NCBI RefSeq assembly: GCF_001424265.1
Contig: NZ_LMOV01000025.1
Coordinates: 129,843 to 193,842, forward strand
Direction of reading: 5' to 3'
Length of the DNA: 64,000 bases
From: Acidovorax sp. Leaf160
GTDB taxonomy: Bacteria > Pseudomonadota > Gammaproteobacteria > Burkholderiales > Burkholderiaceae_C
Under the pieces are notes generated by a model that saw only the letters and a program-made list of their open reading frames with translations, was not told the DNA's origin and ran no database searches. Positions 40,076 to 52,045 of the stretch are shown here, one piece after another. Positions within the stretch are counted from its first letter, which is position 1. Each line of letters begins with the position of its first letter. The position numbers were made by a program, and so were the translations under genes.

Positions 40076-40558
40076 CATGGACGCAGGGTCGAATGTCTCG
40101 CCCCGCTCCTGTGCCAGCCACTCCAGCACCGGATAGGCGCCCGGCAACACGGGCCTGACCGTGAGCGGCCAGCCCTGCCAGGCCATCGTCTGGCCCTCGC
40201 GCATCTCGAATTCGCCCGTCCACTCGTGCACCTTGCACCAGTGCAGGCGCACCAGCGCATGCGGGTAGTCATGCTCGGTGACCTTCCAGACCGCCGCCGG
40301 GCCGATGGTGACACCTAGCTCCTCGATCAGCTCCCGCCGCAGCGCCTGCTCGACGGATTCTCCCGCCTCGATCTTGCCGCCCGGAAACTCCCAGTAGCCT
40401 TCGTACGGCTTGCCGGGCGGGCGGGTGGACAGCAGCAGCGCCCCGTCGCCGCGCACCAGAATGCCGACGGCGACCTCAGTGTGGCTGCGTGCCTGCTGGG
40501 CAGGCGCAGCGGGCGGGACCTGCGCAGACAGCGCTTGCTGCGTCGTCGAATCAGACAT
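40061..40558 (-). CDS. Nudix hydrolase, MutT-like
   Basis: 165 residues from the ATG at 40558, which overlaps the DUF815 gene by 8 bp. The Nudix box runs from GGKIEAGES (about residue 60) to [15 protein letters not shown] and the later region resemble MutT 8-oxo-dGTP diphosphatases, which in other proteobacteria sit next to secA; here argJ and the DUF815 gene lie between. The N-terminal 25 residues are extra. The final residues DHQK and the stop codon are supplied by the repeat. Confidence 0.88.
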   Translation of the reverse strand: MSDSTTQQALSAQVPPAAPAQQARSHTEVAVGILVRGDGALLLSTRPPGKPYEGYWEFPGGKIEAGESVEQALRRELIEELGVTIGPAAVWKVTEHDYPHALVRLHWCKVHEWTGEFEMREGQTMAWQGWPLTVRPVLPGAYPVLEWLAQERGETFDPASMDHQK

Positions 40559-41429
40559 CGGCACGCCGTCCTGCGAAATCCTTGGCGAACTGGTAGGCCA
40601 CCCGGCCGCTGCGAGAGCCGCGCTCCAGCGCCCAGACCAGCGCCTCGGGCCGCGCCCGCTCTATGTCAGTGGGGCTCACGCCCAGCGAGCCCAGCCATTG
40701 CGCGACGATGGCCAGATACTCCTGCTGGCTGAAGGGGTAGAAGCTCACCCAGAGGCCGAAACGTTCGGAGAGCGAGATCTTTTCCTCGACCGCCTCGCCC
40801 GGATGCACCTCGCCATCGGCCGTGTGGGTGTAGCTCAGGTTGTCCTTCATGTACTCCGGCAGCAGGTGCCGGCGGTTGCTGGTGGCATACACCAGCACGT
40901 TGGGCGTGGATGCCGCGATCGACCCGTCGAGAATCGACTTGAGCGCCTTGTAGCCGGCCTCGCCTTCGTCAAAGCTCAGGTCGTCGCAGTAGACGATGAA
41001 CTTCTCAGGCCGGCCGGAGACGACTTCCACGATGTCGGGCAGGTCGGTCAGGTCGGCCTTGTCCACCTCGATCAGCCTGAGCCCCTGGGGCGCATAGGTG
41101 CTGAGGCAGGCCTTGATGAGCGACGACTTGCCCGTGCCGCGCGCGCCGGTCAGCAGCACGTTGTTGGCGGGCTTGCCCCCGACGAATTGCTGGGTGTTGC
41201 GCTGGATCTTGTCCTTCTGGGCGTCGATCTCCTTGAGATCGGCGAGGGCCATGCCAGCCACGTGCTGGACGGGCTCCAGCACGCCGTGGCCGCTGCTGCG
41301 CTTGCGATAGCGCCAGGCCACGGAGCCGGCGGACCAGTCTGGAGCAGACAGCGGTTGCGGCAGCACCGCTTCGATGCGGGTGATGAGCTGCTCGGCGCGG
41401 AGCAGCAGATGGGCGAAGGCGTCGTTCAT
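40551..41429 (-). CDS. DUF815-family AAA ATPase
   Basis: 292 residues. Walker A is GARGTGKS (95-102), and [18 protein letters not shown] is the family Walker B region. Family landmarks also include [16 protein letters not shown] and [20 protein letters not shown]. The role is unknown; the family is widespread near argJ and mutT in betaproteobacteria. It starts 49 bp after argJ on the same strand. Confidence 0.93.
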   Translation of the reverse strand: MNDAFAHLLLRAEQLITRIEAVLPQPLSAPDWSAGSVAWRYRKRSSGHGVLEPVQHVAGMALADLKEIDAQKDKIQRNTQQFVGGKPANNVLLTGARGTGKSSLIKACLSTYAPQGLRLIEVDKADLTDLPDIVEVVSGRPEKFIVYCDDLSFDEGEAGYKALKSILDGSIAASTPNVLVYATSNRRHLLPEYMKDNLSYTHTADGEVHPGEAVEEKISLSERFGLWVSFYPFSQQEYLAIVAQWLGSLGVSPTDIERARPEALVWALERGSRSGRVAYQFAKDFAGRRADV

Positions 41430-41478
41430 GAGGGCAGGCAGGTTCGAACCCGGGGCCGGGAACGCCCGGCCGCAGGGC

Positions 41479-42708
41479 TCAGGAGCGGTAGTCGGCGTTG
41501 ATGGTCACGTAGTCGTGGCTCAGGTCGCAGGTCCAGACGGTATCGGCCGCATCGCCACGGCCCAGCACCACGCGCACCGTGATCTCGCTTTGCTTCATGA
41601 CGCGCTGGCCGTCCTCCTCGCGGTATGCCGGGTTGCGGCCTCCCTTGACGGCGACATGCACGTCGTCGAGAAACAGGTCTATCTGCGTCTGGTCCAGGTC
41701 GTCGATACCCGCATACCCCACTGCGGCCAGGATGCGGCCCAGGTTTGGGTCGCTGGCGAAGAACGCGGTCTTGACCAGCGGCGAATGCGCAATGGCGTAC
41801 GCCACCTGGCGGCACTCCTCACCCGTGCGGCCCCCCTCGACGCGCACCGTGATGAACTTGGTCGCGCCCTCGCCGTCGCGCACGATGGCCTGGGCCAGTT
41901 GCTGGGCAACGGCCAGCAGGCCGTCGCGCAGGGCCTGGCCGTCGGCGCCGTCCAGCGAAGTGACAGGCGCGTTGCCGGCCTGGTGCGTGGCGATGAGCAC
42001 GAAGGAATCATTGGTCGAGGTGTCGCCATCGATCGTCACCCGGTTGAACGACCGATCAGCCAGCTCACGCACCAGGGGCTGCAGCAGCTCGGGGGCCAAG
42101 GCTGCATCGGTGGCCAGGAAGCCCAGCATGGTCGCCATGTTCGGGCGGATCATGCCCGCGCCCTTGGAGATGCCGGTGATGGTCACGGTCTTGCCGCCGA
42201 CCTGCACCTGCCGGCTGAACGCCTTGGGCAGCGTGTCGGTGGTCATGATGCCTTCGGCGGCGCGCGCCCAGTGGTCCGGCTGCGCATCTGCCAGCGCGGC
42301 CGGCAGGCCGGCCGCGATGCGGTCGGCGGGCAGCGGCTCCATGATCACGCCCGTGGAAAACGGCAGCACCTGCTCGGGTGCCACAGCCAGGTGCTCGGCC
42401 AGGGCCGCGCAGGTCGCGCGGGCGCGCAGCAAGCCATCGGCGCCGGTGCCGGCATTGGCGTTGCCGGTGTTGATGACCATCGCGCGAATGGCCTGGCTGC
42501 CCTGCAGATGCTCACGGCAGACCTGCACCGGAGCGGCGCAGAACCGGTTCTTGGTGAACACGCCTGCGACCGAGGCGCCTTCGTCCAGCAGGAAGACGGT
42601 CAGGTCCTTGCGGTGGGCTTTGCGCACGCCCGCTTCGGCGACGCCGATGCGAACGCCCGCCACGGGGTGCAGGTCGGAGGCCACGGGGGCAGAGAGATTC
42701 ACGGGCAT
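41479..42708 (-). CDS. argJ: Bifunctional ornithine acetyltransferase / N-acetylglutamate synthase
   Basis: Recycles the acetyl group in arginine synthesis. It has 409 residues. Autocleavage occurs before the Thr of the ATML motif ([13 protein letters not shown]), splitting the protein into two chains. The family motifs KNRFCAAPV and NTGNANAGTG are present. The ability to start from acetyl-CoA (bifunctional) cannot be decided by eye. It is downstream of secA but separated by a terminator. Confidence 0.96.
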   Translation of the reverse strand: MPVNLSAPVASDLHPVAGVRIGVAEAGVRKAHRKDLTVFLLDEGASVAGVFTKNRFCAAPVQVCREHLQGSQAIRAMVINTGNANAGTGADGLLRARATCAALAEHLAVAPEQVLPFSTGVIMEPLPADRIAAGLPAALADAQPDHWARAAEGIMTTDTLPKAFSRQVQVGGKTVTITGISKGAGMIRPNMATMLGFLATDAALAPELLQPLVRELADRSFNRVTIDGDTSTNDSFVLIATHQAGNAPVTSLDGADGQALRDGLLAVAQQLAQAIVRDGEGATKFITVRVEGGRTGEECRQVAYAIAHSPLVKTAFFASDPNLGRILAAVGYAGIDDLDQTQIDLFLDDVHVAVKGGRNPAYREEDGQRVMKQSEITVRVVLGRGDAADTVWTCDLSHDYVTINADYRS

Positions 42709-42761
42709 GGGTGCCTTTCCTTGCGAACGAGCAGGTGATTATCGGAAGAATCGATGACCGC

Positions 42762-42793
42762 AAAAGACAACACGGGCCGCGGCCCGTGTGTTG
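42762..42793 (-). terminator. Terminator after secA
   Basis: CAACACGGGCC (42768-42778) and GGCCCGTG-TG-TTG (42781-42793) form an 11-bp stem with a 2-nt bulge. On the minus strand TCTTTTGC follows. It lies 77 bp after the secA stop. Confidence 0.65.
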
Positions 42794-42869
42794 CTTTGCA
42801 GCGGATGGATGGCGGCAGGTGCTGTGGCAACGTGTTCACGTCCTCACAGCTGACCACCGCCCCCGTGCC

Positions 42870-45632
<2,763 letters not shown>

Positions 45633-45767
45633 GCGAACAGACCGCACCGCGAGCCGCTGGGGCTGCAGGGCGACCAGAATCCCTAAGAAGAAGTAGGTTC
45701 AGATGGGGTCTTCGACCCCTTTTGCAAGTGATTGCAAATCAGGCGACAGACGTCCGGACCGGCGATT

Positions 45768-46733
45768 TTACCTGCCCCCGGATACGGCGCCGGCCGCGGC
45801 CACGCGTGCCGCCGCATCGCCCGGTCCGCCTGCGCCGGCCAGCAGGAATTTCTGCGGATCCTGCGGCACGCCCTGCACCAGCACTTCGAAGTGCAGATGA
45901 GGCCCGGTGGACCGGCCAGTGGAGCCCACCGCCGCGATCTTCTGGCCGCGCCGCACCAGATCACCCCGCTTGACCCAGGTTTTCGAGGCGTGCGCATACC
46001 GGGTCACCAGCTGGTTGCCGTGGTCCACTTCGATCATGTTGCCGTAGGCAGGGTGATATTCCTGGGTCACGACCACGCCGCCTGCGGCCGCCAGGATCGG
46101 CGTGCCGGGCTCGGCAGGAAAGTCCAGGCCGGTGTGCAGGGCCGACTGGCCGGTCATCGGATCGATGCGCCAGCCGAAGGACGAGCCGGCCAGGCGGTCC
46201 AGCACCGGCTGCTGCGTCGGCACCATGTGCTTGCGGATGCGCTGCTCGAAGAGCCGCGACTCCACCACGGTCATCAGGTCCACCCGTTGGTCGGTGAGGC
46301 GGGCCAGGTCGTCCAGCGTGGCCTGGAGATCGGCGAAGTCGAGCGGGCGACCCGCCACCAGCGCGCCGCCCTGCCCCGGCGGCTTGGCCGCGCTGACGGG
46401 CGGCATTCCGGCCAGCCCCATGACCCGGTCGCCCAGCGATTCGAGCTGCATCACCCGCGCCTGCATCTCGCCCACCTTGCGGGCCATGGCGTCGAGGTTG
46501 GCGCGCATGAGGCGGTTCTGCTCTTCGGCGTCGCCCTGCCCCGGGCCGGTATTCGCGAACATGCCAGCGGGCCAGGCCGCTCGCCCGCCCTGCATGAACA
46601 GCCAGTGGTACGCCGCTGCGGTGCAAGCCATCAGGACCAGCGACATCAGCAGCGCGAGCAACAGCAGCCGCATCCCCGACAGATGAATTGCCCGGCTGCG
46701 CGCCAGACGGGCGTCCGTAATAATCACATGCAC
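45768..46733 (-). CDS. M23-family metallopeptidase, murein hydrolase type
   Basis: 321 residues from a GTG at 46733 (GGAG 7 bp upstream). A membrane anchor lies near residues 23-45 (LLLLALLMSLVLMACTAAAY). A coiled region (about 70-175) precedes a LytM domain with the zinc motifs SALHTGLDF and GPHLHFEVLV. It may be a hydrolase or an amidase activator; the zinc residues look complete. It lies upstream of secA and is divergent from dciA, with start codons only about 36 bp apart. Confidence 0.9.
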   Translation of the reverse strand: MHVIITDARLARSRAIHLSGMRLLLLALLMSLVLMACTAAAYHWLFMQGGRAAWPAGMFANTGPGQGDAEEQNRLMRANLDAMARKVGEMQARVMQLESLGDRVMGLAGMPPVSAAKPPGQGGALVAGRPLDFADLQATLDDLARLTDQRVDLMTVVESRLFEQRIRKHMVPTQQPVLDRLAGSSFGWRIDPMTGQSALHTGLDFPAEPGTPILAAAGGVVVTQEYHPAYGNMIEVDHGNQLVTRYAHASKTWVKRGDLVRRGQKIAAVGSTGRSTGPHLHFEVLVQGVPQDPQKFLLAGAGGPGDAAARVAAAGAVSGGR

Positions 46734-46769
46734 TATGAATCTCCGCGCCAGCTGGCGCCATGCCAGTCC

Positions 46770-47069
46770 ATGCCCCGTCGCCACCACGCCGTCACGCTGC
46801 AACAAGCCACTCAGGAATCGCCCACGCTGTCGATGCTGACGGCGCTGACACGGGATTCCAGCGAACGGCTGCGGGCGATTGAAAAACTCATACCGCCCAC
46901 GTTGCGCCCCACGCTCCAGGCCGGCCCCATCGATGGAACCTCATGGTGCCTGCTGGTGCGCAGCAATGCGGCGGCCGCCAAGATCAGGCAATTGCTGCCT
47001 GCCTTCGAAGCGCATCTGCGCAGCCGGGGGTGGGAGGTTAACTCCATCCGCCTGAAAATCCAAACCTGA
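46770..47069 (+). CDS. dciA: DciA/DUF721-family protein (replicative helicase loader)
   Basis: DciA loads the DnaB helicase in bacteria without DnaC. It has 99 residues from the ATG at 46770; an ATG at 46728 would give 113 residues and would overlap the start of the divergent peptidase gene. The DUF721 core LIPPTLRPTLQAGPIDG, WCLLVRSNAAAAKIRQLLP and VNSIRLKIQ are visible. Location next to secA is usual in betaproteobacteria. Confidence 0.85.
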   Translation: MPRRHHAVTLQQATQESPTLSMLTALTRDSSERLRAIEKLIPPTLRPTLQAGPIDGTSWCLLVRSNAAAAKIRQLLPAFEAHLRSRGWEVNSIRLKIQT

Positions 47070-47119
47070 ACCCCGGCAGGGGCGTTGGGACGGTAGATGG
47101 AAAAAAATGCGAAGAGAAC

Positions 47120-47195
47120 TGGTGCCGATTGTCGGAATCGAACTGACGACCTACCGCTTACAAGGCGGGTGCTCTACCAACTGAGCTAAATCGGC
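47120..47195 (-). tRNA. tRNA-Thr(TGT)
   Basis: 76 nt with acceptor GCCGATT/AATCGGC, D arm GCTC/GAGC, anticodon loop CTTGTAA (anticodon TGT) and encoded CCA. The anticodon stem has a C27-U43 mismatch and the T stem an A52-C62 mismatch; the second is also present in E. coli tRNA-Thr(TGT). It lies between dciA and sspB. Confidence 0.95.
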
Positions 47196-47228
47196 GAAGG
47201 CTGCATTCTAGCCGGCGCGCGGCACGGC

Positions 47229-47267
47229 AAAAAAAGAAACACCGGCAGGCCTTTCGGCATGCCGGTG
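47229..47267 (-). terminator. Intrinsic terminator of the sspA-sspB transcript
   Basis: CACCGGCA (47240-47247) and TGCCGGTG (47260-47267) with a 12-nt loop. On the minus strand TTTCTTTTTTT follows. It lies 22 bp after the sspB stop. Confidence 0.9.
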
Positions 47268-47288
47268 CTGCAGGGAAGCCTCGTTGCG

Positions 47289-47837
47289 CTACTTCACGCG
47301 CTTGAGCGCGGGACGTCCGCCGCCGCCAGCGGGCGGCTGGGGGCGCGGGGTCTCCTGGTCATCGGTGGCGGGCGTTCCTGCCGACTCGGGCTGAACCAGC
47401 TGCACCACGCGGTCGCCCGCCGTACCCTCTGCCGAAGCAGGCGCCTCGGCATCGGGCCCCGGGGTGGGCAGCGAAGCCATCACCGAGCCGGCGCCGCCTT
47501 CGGCCAACGCATCCACCGGCGGCGGAAACGCCATGCCCTGGCCGTTCTCGCGCGCATAGATCGCGATCACGCGCCCCACCGGCACCATGATGTCGCGGGG
47601 CTTGCCGCCGAAACGGGCCTTGAACTCGATGAAGTCGTTGCCCAGCTGCAAAGCACTGGTGGCGTCGTAGCTGATGTTGAGGACGATCTCGCCGTCCTTC
47701 ACATACTCGCGCGGCACCTGGACGGATTCATCCACGCGCACCGCCACGTAGGGCGTCAGGCCGTTGTCGGTGCACCACTCGTAGAGCGCCCGGATCAGAT
47801 AGGGACGCGTGGAAGTGGAGTCCTGGGCGTTCATCAT
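47289..47837 (-). CDS. sspB: ClpXP protease specificity-enhancing factor SspB
   Basis: Adaptor that hands ssrA-tagged proteins to ClpXP. It has 182 residues (ATG at 47837 or 47834). The substrate-binding domain covers about 1-110 (RPYLIRALYEWCTDNGLTPY, VLNISYDAT). A long flexible Pro-rich linker leads to the C-terminal XB motif GGGGRPALKRVK, which docks on ClpX. It is 37 bp after sspA and has its own terminator. Confidence 0.97.
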   Translation of the reverse strand: MMNAQDSTSTRPYLIRALYEWCTDNGLTPYVAVRVDESVQVPREYVKDGEIVLNISYDATSALQLGNDFIEFKARFGGKPRDIMVPVGRVIAIYARENGQGMAFPPPVDALAEGGAGSVMASLPTPGPDAEAPASAEGTAGDRVVQLVQPESAGTPATDDQETPRPQPPAGGGGRPALKRVK

Positions 47838-47874
47838 GGCAAAGTAGAAAGGGGAGATGACAGCGGAGTCTGGA

Positions 47875-48486
47875 TTACTTGCGCATGACCTTTTCCGAAG
47901 GCGTCAGCGCTTCGATGTAGGCGGGGCGCGAGAAGATACGCTCTGCGTACTTCAGCAGCGGCGCTGCGTTCTTGCTGAGGTCGATGCCGTAGTAGTCCAG
48001 GCGCCACAGCAGCGGAGCGATGGCCACGTCCAGCATGGAGAAGTTCTCGCCCAGCATGTATTTGTTCTTCAGGAACACGGGGGCCAGCTGGGTCAGGCGG
48101 TCGCGGATGTGGGCACGGGCCTTCTCCAGCGCCTTCTCGTTGCCCTTGGTGGCACGCGATTCCAGGATGTTCACGTGGACGAACAGTTCCTTCTCGAAGT
48201 TGAGCAGGAAGAGGCGAACGCGGGCACGGTCCACCGGGTCGCCGGGCATCAGCTGCGGATGCGGGAAGCGCTCGTCGATGTACTCGTTGATGATGTTCGA
48301 CTCATACAGGATCAGATCGCGCTCGACCAGGATGGGCACCTGGCCGTAGGGGTTCATCACGTTGATGTCTTCGGGCTTGTTGTACAGGTCCACATCGCGG
48401 ATCTCGAAGTCCATTCCCTTCTCGAACAGAACGAAACGGCAGCGATGGGAGAAGGGGCAGGTCGTACCCGAATAAAGCACCATCAT
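47875..48486 (-). CDS. sspA: Stringent starvation protein A (SspA)
   Basis: Glutathione transferase-fold protein that binds RNA polymerase and affects stationary-phase transcription. It has 203 residues. MVLYSGTTCPFSHRCRFVLFEKG replaces the usual catalytic site of true transferases. NPYGQVPILVERDL and LYESNIINEYIDERFPHP are family motifs. It follows petC by 96 bp, with a strong terminator in between. Confidence 0.97.
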   Translation of the reverse strand: MMVLYSGTTCPFSHRCRFVLFEKGMDFEIRDVDLYNKPEDINVMNPYGQVPILVERDLILYESNIINEYIDERFPHPQLMPGDPVDRARVRLFLLNFEKELFVHVNILESRATKGNEKALEKARAHIRDRLTQLAPVFLKNKYMLGENFSMLDVAIAPLLWRLDYYGIDLSKNAAPLLKYAERIFSRPAYIEALTPSEKVMRK

Positions 48487-48500
48487 GGTGGGAAGCTCCT

Positions 48501-48536
48501 AAAAATCAAAAGAGTGGGCGCGACTGCGCCCACTCT
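48501..48536 (-). terminator. Terminator of petABC
   Basis: Perfect 11-bp stem AGAGTGGGCGC/GCGCCCACTCT (48511-48536) with a 4-nt loop. On the minus strand TTTGATTTTT follows. It lies between petC and sspA, so sspA needs a promoter inside the short gap or read-through. Confidence 0.85.
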
Positions 48537-48582
48537 GTAAAAGCCCGTACCGCGCCCGGGGGCGCGGCAAAGAGTCTAGCGG

Positions 48583-49338
48583 TTACTTGACGTCTTTCCA
48601 GAAGGCTGCGTTGAGCCTCCAGGCAATGACCGTGAAGACGCCCAGGAAGATCAGCACCCAGACGCCCACGCGGACCCGCGTATTTTGCGCCGGCTCGCCC
48701 ATCCACTGCAGGTAGTTGACGAGATCACCCACCGCCTGGTCGTACTGCAGGGGCGACATCGTACCAGCCGTGACCTGCTGCCATCCCTTGAAGACCTGGA
48801 TGGCATGGCCATGGCTCTGCTGTTCCTCGAACACCGGGCGGCGGTCGCCCTGCATTTGCCACAGCACGTGGGGCATGCCGACGCTCGGGAACGCGAGGTT
48901 GTTCCAGCCGGTGGCCTTGGTGTCGTCGCGGTAGAAAGTGCGCAGGAAGGTGTAGAGGTAATCGGCGCCCGTGCCGCCATGGCCGGCCCGCGAACGGGCG
49001 ATGACGGTGAGGTCCGGTGGATTGCCGCCGAACCATTCCTTAGCCTGGCGCGGATCGATCGACGCCTTCATGGTCTCGCCCACCCGGTCGGTGGTGAAGA
49101 GCAGGTTGTCCTTGATCTGCTGCTCGGTGAGGCCGATGTCCTGCAGGCGGTTGTAGCGCATGAAGGCTGCGGAGTGGCAGCTGAGGCAGTAGTTGACGAA
49201 GAGCTTCGCGCCGTTCTGCAGCGATGCGGTGTCGTTGGTGCGGTTGGGCGCCTTGTCCCAGGCGATGCCGCCTTCGGCGGCGTGGGCGCCGGTCGCAATG
49301 CCGAGCGCGGCGATCAGCGTGAGGAAGATTTTTTTCAT
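48583..49338 (-). CDS. petC: Cytochrome c1 of the bc1 complex
   Basis: Heme subunit that passes electrons from the Rieske protein to soluble cytochrome c. It has 251 residues from the ATG at 49338. A signal peptide ends near residue 20 (GAHA). Heme is attached at CLSCH (51-55), and Met of VGMPHVL is the likely axial ligand. A C-terminal membrane anchor lies near 225-243. It follows petB by 37 bp. Confidence 0.97.
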   Translation of the reverse strand: MKKIFLTLIAALGIATGAHAAEGGIAWDKAPNRTNDTASLQNGAKLFVNYCLSCHSAAFMRYNRLQDIGLTEQQIKDNLLFTTDRVGETMKASIDPRQAKEWFGGNPPDLTVIARSRAGHGGTGADYLYTFLRTFYRDDTKATGWNNLAFPSVGMPHVLWQMQGDRRPVFEEQQSHGHAIQVFKGWQQVTAGTMSPLQYDQAVGDLVNYLQWMGEPAQNTRVRVGVWVLIFLGVFTVIAWRLNAAFWKDVK

Positions 49339-49375
49339 GGCAGTGCTTGGCTTTCTTGCGGCTCGGTGCACGCGC

Positions 49376-50794
49376 TCAATGCGGCGTGAAGGTCACGCGG
49401 TCGGGCACGGGCTTCGGGGTGCCCAGGCGGCTCCACCAGGGCATGAGCAAAAAGAAACCGAAGTAGAACAGGGTGCCGACCTGCGAGACACGCTCGCCGA
49501 TGACCGACGGGGGCTGTACGCCCAGATAGGCCAGCACGACGAAATTGATCACGAAGATACCGTAGAGGTACTTGTGCCAGTCGGGACGGTAGCGGATCGA
49601 CTTGACCGGGCTCATGTCCAGCCAGGGCAGGAAGAACAGGATGATGACGGCGCCGCCCATCACCACCACGCCCCAGAACTTGGCGTCGATGGACAGCATC
49701 AGCGCGATGGCCACGGCCGCCAGCACCGCCAGGGCCGCCTTCACGAACACGGGCAGGCGCCCCTTCACCACCGCCAGCCCCACCGCCAGCACCACGCAGG
49801 CGATGAGGGCGTACATCATCTCGCTGGTGATGGCGCGCAGCATGGAATAGAACGGCGTGAAGTACCAGACCGGCGCGATGTGCGCGGGGGTCTTCAGCGG
49901 GTCGGCGGGGATGAAGTTGTTGTATTCGAGGAAGTAGCCACCGAACTCCGGCGCGAAGAAGATCACGGCGGAGAAGATGAACAGGAACACGCACACGCCG
50001 AAGATGTCGTGCACCGTGTAGTAGGGGTGGAACGGGATGCCGTCCAGCGGATGGCCATGCTCGTCCTTCGGGGCGTTCGGCCCCTTGATCTCGATGCCGT
50101 CCGGGTTGTTGGAGCCCACATCGTGCAGCGCCAGCAAATGCGCCACCACCAGGCCCAGCAGCACCAGCGGCACGGCGATGACGTGGAAGCTGAAGAAGCG
50201 GTTCAGCGTGGCGTCGCCCACCACGTAGTCGCCACGGATCAGCAGCGCGAGGTCGGGACCGACGAAAGGGATGGCCGCGAACAGGTTCACGATGACCTGG
50301 GCGCCCCAGTACGACATCTGGCCCCAGGGCAGCAGGTAGCCCATGAAGGCCTCGGCCATCAGCGCGAGGAAGATCGCGCAGCCGAAGATCCAGACCAGCT
50401 CGCGCGGCTTGCGGTAGGAGCCGTAGAGCAGGCCGCGGAACATGTGCAGGTAGACCACCACGAAGAACGCCGAGGCGCCGGTGGAGTGCATGTAGCGAAT
50501 CAGCCAGCCCCAGGGCACGTCGCGCATGATGTATTCCACCGACTCGAACGCCTTGGCGGCGTCGGGCTTGTAGTGCATCACGAGGAAGATGCCGGTGACG
50601 ATCTGGATCACCAGCACCAGCAGGGCCAGCGAGCCGAAGATGTACCAGAAGTTGAAGTTCTTCGGAGCGTAGTACTCCGACATGTGCACCCGGTAGGCGT
50701 CGAACGCCGTGGGGAAGCGGTTTTCCAGCCAGTTGGCGGCCTTGGCGCCGGTCGACGCGTTGGGCGAGATGTCCTTGAATTCGCGGTACGCCAT
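49376..50794 (-). CDS. petB: Cytochrome b of the bc1 complex
   Basis: Membrane core of the quinol oxidase reaction. It has 472 residues from the ATG at 50794. Heme-binding histidines lie in [18 protein letters not shown] and [20 protein letters not shown]. The PEF(GG) quinol site motif follows as FAPEFGGYF. About nine to ten membrane segments. The usual PEWY is PVWY here ([10 protein letters not shown]). It is 10 bp after petA. Confidence 0.97.
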   Translation of the reverse strand: MAYREFKDISPNASTGAKAANWLENRFPTAFDAYRVHMSEYYAPKNFNFWYIFGSLALLVLVIQIVTGIFLVMHYKPDAAKAFESVEYIMRDVPWGWLIRYMHSTGASAFFVVVYLHMFRGLLYGSYRKPRELVWIFGCAIFLALMAEAFMGYLLPWGQMSYWGAQVIVNLFAAIPFVGPDLALLIRGDYVVGDATLNRFFSFHVIAVPLVLLGLVVAHLLALHDVGSNNPDGIEIKGPNAPKDEHGHPLDGIPFHPYYTVHDIFGVCVFLFIFSAVIFFAPEFGGYFLEYNNFIPADPLKTPAHIAPVWYFTPFYSMLRAITSEMMYALIACVVLAVGLAVVKGRLPVFVKAALAVLAAVAIALMLSIDAKFWGVVVMGGAVIILFFLPWLDMSPVKSIRYRPDWHKYLYGIFVINFVVLAYLGVQPPSVIGERVSQVGTLFYFGFFLLMPWWSRLGTPKPVPDRVTFTPH

Positions 50795-50804
50795 GGGTCG
50801 TTCC

Positions 50805-51404
50805 TCAGGCCTTCTTGTCTTCACCGATCAGGAGCTTGGTCTCCGACAGGTACATGTGGGGGGGCACTTCAAGGTTGTCGGGCGCGGGCTTGTTCTTGAA
50901 GACGCGGCCGGCCATGTCGAACGTGGAGCCGTGGCAGGGGCAGAGGAAGCCGCCCTTCCAGTCGTCGGGCAGCGAGGGCTGGGCGCCAGGCGCGAACTTA
51001 TCGGAAGGCGAGCAGCCCAGGTGCGAGCAGATGCCCACCGCCACCAGCACTTCGGGCTTGATGGAGCGCGCCTCGTTGCGGGCGTATTCGGGAGTGAGTT
51101 CGCTGGGCTTGCGCTCGGACTTCGGGTCCGCCAGCTGCGCATCGAGGCCCGGCAGCGCCGCCAGCTGCTCGGGCGTGCGCTTGACGATCCAGACCGGCTT
51201 GCCGCGCCATTCGACGGTGAGCTTCTCGCCCGGCTTGAGCGCCGAGATATCGACCTCGACCGCAGCCCCTGCGGCCTTGGCGCGCTCGGAGGGCTGGAAG
51301 GTGCTGACGAAAGGCACGGCAGTCGCCACACCGCCCACCGCGCCAGCGCATCCGGACGCGATCAGCCATGTCCGTTTGCTGGAGTCGATTGGAGTTTCAC
51401 TCAT
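50805..51404 (-). CDS. petA: Rieske iron-sulfur subunit of the bc1 complex
   Basis: 199 residues. A Tat-type signal anchor opens with [18 protein letters not shown]. Cluster ligands are in CSHLGC (126-131) and CPCHGS (155-160), with the extra disulfide cysteines in place; many homologues have CTHLGC. It is the first gene of petABC. A TACAAT box at 51445-51450 (minus) could be its -10 element, with no clear -35. The Tat genes that would export it are also in this window. Confidence 0.97.
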   Translation of the reverse strand: MSETPIDSSKRTWLIASGCAGAVGGVATAVPFVSTFQPSERAKAAGAAVEVDISALKPGEKLTVEWRGKPVWIVKRTPEQLAALPGLDAQLADPKSERKPSELTPEYARNEARSIKPEVLVAVGICSHLGCSPSDKFAPGAQPSLPDDWKGGFLCPCHGSTFDMAGRVFKNKPAPDNLEVPPHMYLSETKLLIGEDKKA

Positions 51405-51539
51405 GGGGTCCTCGATCTACTTCGCTTGTGGGATCAACTCGAAAATTGTAGCGGAGGCAATATGGTTATTCCATTGGGGGACACCCGTCTATGGCAGCTG
51501 ATACTTCAGTGTTTTCATCTATATCAAAGGAGTGGAGAA

Positions 51540-51977
51540 ATGGGCATCGCACAGGAATTCCGTGAGTTCGCCATCAAGGGCAATGTGATAGATCTGGCCG
51601 TTGGCGTGATCATCGGCGGCGCCTTCGGCAAGATCGTCGATTCGGTGGTCAGCGATCTGATCATGCCGGTCGTCGGGCTGGTTTTCGGCCGGCTCGATTT
51701 CTCCAATCTCTATCTGGTGCTGGGCAGCATTCCGCCCGGCACCGCCCATACGCTGGACGCGCTGAAAAAAGCCGGCGTGCCGGTGCTGGCCTATGGCCAC
51801 TTCATTACCGTGGCGGTGAATTTCCTGATTCTGGCTTTCATCATTTTCATGATGGTCAAGCAGATCAATCGGCTCAAGCGCCAGGCCCCGGCGCCCGCGC
51901 CCGCTGCGCCGGCGGCACCTCCGGAAGACATCGTGCTGCTGCGCGAGATCCGCGACAGCCTGAACCGCCCGCGCTGA
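51540..51977 (+). CDS. mscL: Large-conductance mechanosensitive channel MscL
   Basis: Homopentameric emergency valve that opens on hypo-osmotic shock. It has 145 residues from the ATG at 51540, with GGAG upstream. The amphipathic N-terminal helix [22 protein letters not shown] and two membrane segments (about 14-45 and 75-100) are typical. The C-terminal helix follows an Ala/Pro linker. It is divergent from petA with 135 bp between. Confidence 0.98.
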   Translation: MGIAQEFREFAIKGNVIDLAVGVIIGGAFGKIVDSVVSDLIMPVVGLVFGRLDFSNLYLVLGSIPPGTAHTLDALKKAGVPVLAYGHFITVAVNFLILAFIIFMMVKQINRLKRQAPAPAPAAPAAPPEDIVLLREIRDSLNRPR

Positions 51978-52001
51978 ACACCGCGCGCTGCGAAAAAGCA
52001 C

Positions 52002-52029
52002 AACGGCCCGCTCTGCACGGGCCGTTTTT
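52002..52029 (+). terminator. Intrinsic terminator of mscL, possibly bidirectional
   Basis: AACGGCCCG and CGGGCCGTT arms with a 7-nt loop (52002-52026), followed by TTT. It starts 24 bp after the mscL stop. On the minus strand a T run follows a few bases later, so it may also end pdxA. Confidence 0.85.
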
Positions 52030-52045
52030 GCGTGGGCTTGCTCCT

